DNA of 64,000 nt from Ramlibacter sp. WS9 (GTDB lineage: Bacteria > Pseudomonadota > Gammaproteobacteria > Burkholderiales > Burkholderiaceae_C). A program made the position numbers and the translations under genes. The notes beneath the pieces were generated by a model. It saw nothing but the letters and a program-made list of their open reading frames with translations, did no database searches and had not been told where the DNA came from. The stretch covers positions 1 to 64,000 of the forward strand of contig NZ_RKMB01000014.1 of the NCBI RefSeq assembly GCF_003797765.1, written 5' to 3'. Positions 63,811-64,000 of the stretch are shown here, one piece after another (position 1 is the first letter of the stretch; each line of letters starts with the position of its first letter).

Positions 63811-64000
63811 CTAGTTCACTTTGGTGTAGTCGTTCTGGCCGTTCTGGGTGCGCGTCTTGAGGTGCTGCTCCCAGCTGGTCTTGTCGCCCTGCTTCCAGCC
63901 GGGCGCGGCGTACGGCTTGCCGGTGCCCTGGAAGGATGCTGCGTCCGCCTTGTAACCGGTGTTGCCGATGGTCTGTGGCTGCTCGCTGCAACCGGCGATG
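63811..64000 (-). CDS. Small protein upstream of the cytochrome b gene, C-terminal part (possible lipoprotein)
   Basis: The last 62 codons of a minus-strand gene cut by the window edge. The visible part begins IAGCSEQPQTIGNTGYKAD and continues as a polar sequence (GKPYAAPGWKQGDKTSWEQHLKTR), ending YTKVN. IAGC resembles a lipobox, so it could be a small lipoprotein with its signal peptide outside the window; it could also be the C terminus of a larger formate dehydrogenase subunit. It lies nine bases before the gamma subunit gene. Confidence 0.65.
   Translation of the reverse strand, partial: IAGCSEQPQTIGNTGYKADAASFQGTGKPYAAPGWKQGDKTSWEQHLKTRTQNGQNDYTKVN

Overview
The window is a 64 kb stretch of a GC-rich genome with mostly short intergenic gaps. 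Gene content and protein style (mtl-type polyol ABC operon, PhoE-like porin with a short signal peptide, P4-type island in a tRNA gene, quinone-linked formate dehydrogenase with FdhD) point to a betaproteobacterium of the order Burkholderiales, most likely family Comamonadaceae (Variovorax/Ramlibacter-like). No rRNA is present, so this assignment is inference from protein character.

Layout. 1-5.5 kb: the end of etfA, a LysR regulator divergent from a CaiB/BaiF CoA-transferase, and a large PAS-PAS hybrid histidine kinase. 5.8-20.8 kb: a MarR regulator, then a minus-strand polyol (mannitol/arabitol/sorbitol) block with the gene set of the Pseudomonas fluorescens mtlEFGKDYZ/mtlR system: binding protein, two permeases, ATPase, mannitol/arabinitol dehydrogenase, an extra short-chain dehydrogenase, AraC-type regulator, xylulokinase and fructokinase. 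Upstream lie a porin, a 272-bp fold-back repeat, a Sel1-like protein and a second, near-identical binding protein. The two binding-protein genes share a promoter/operator layout with identical spacing, which argues for joint control by the AraC-type protein. 20.9-38.9 kb: mostly housekeeping genes (GNAT, XRE-cupin, CrcB, SapC, CorC-type CBS protein, ApaH, RhlE, zinc metallopeptidase, Pcp, PHP phosphatase, EamA transporter, Sua5/YciO, site-2 protease, TrpS) and a signalling cluster (NarL-type regulator, histidine kinase, an orphan 87-aa HisKA protein, a sigma-54 response regulator).

39.08-50.52 kb: an integrative island in the 3' end of tRNA-Ser(CGA). A 14-bp direct repeat of the tRNA end bounds it. 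The probable native terminator of the tRNA now lies 11.4 kb away, just outside the left repeat, which is strong evidence for the insertion. The cargo has a compact core: a ribbon-helix-helix protein coupled to an N4/N6-type DNA methyltransferase (plus strand), convergent and overlapping by 6 bp with a two-gene operon (87-aa protein plus an 852-aa protein carrying GHKL/MORC-like ATPase motifs) behind a near-consensus sigma-70 promoter. I regard this as a candidate restriction/defence-like system without the usual helicase and nuclease genes. An HNH-type protein and about eight unrecognised small genes follow.

50.5-64 kb: serS directly upstream of the tRNA-Ser, then a PLP-dependent dehydratase, ispH and an FKBP isomerase in an overlapping operon; radC, an Smr protein, a GNAT, a truncated haemoglobin, an FtsX-like permease, a membrane-anchored C13 (legumain-like) peptidase, fdhD, a small exported protein, the formate dehydrogenase cytochrome b subunit and the end of one more exported protein.
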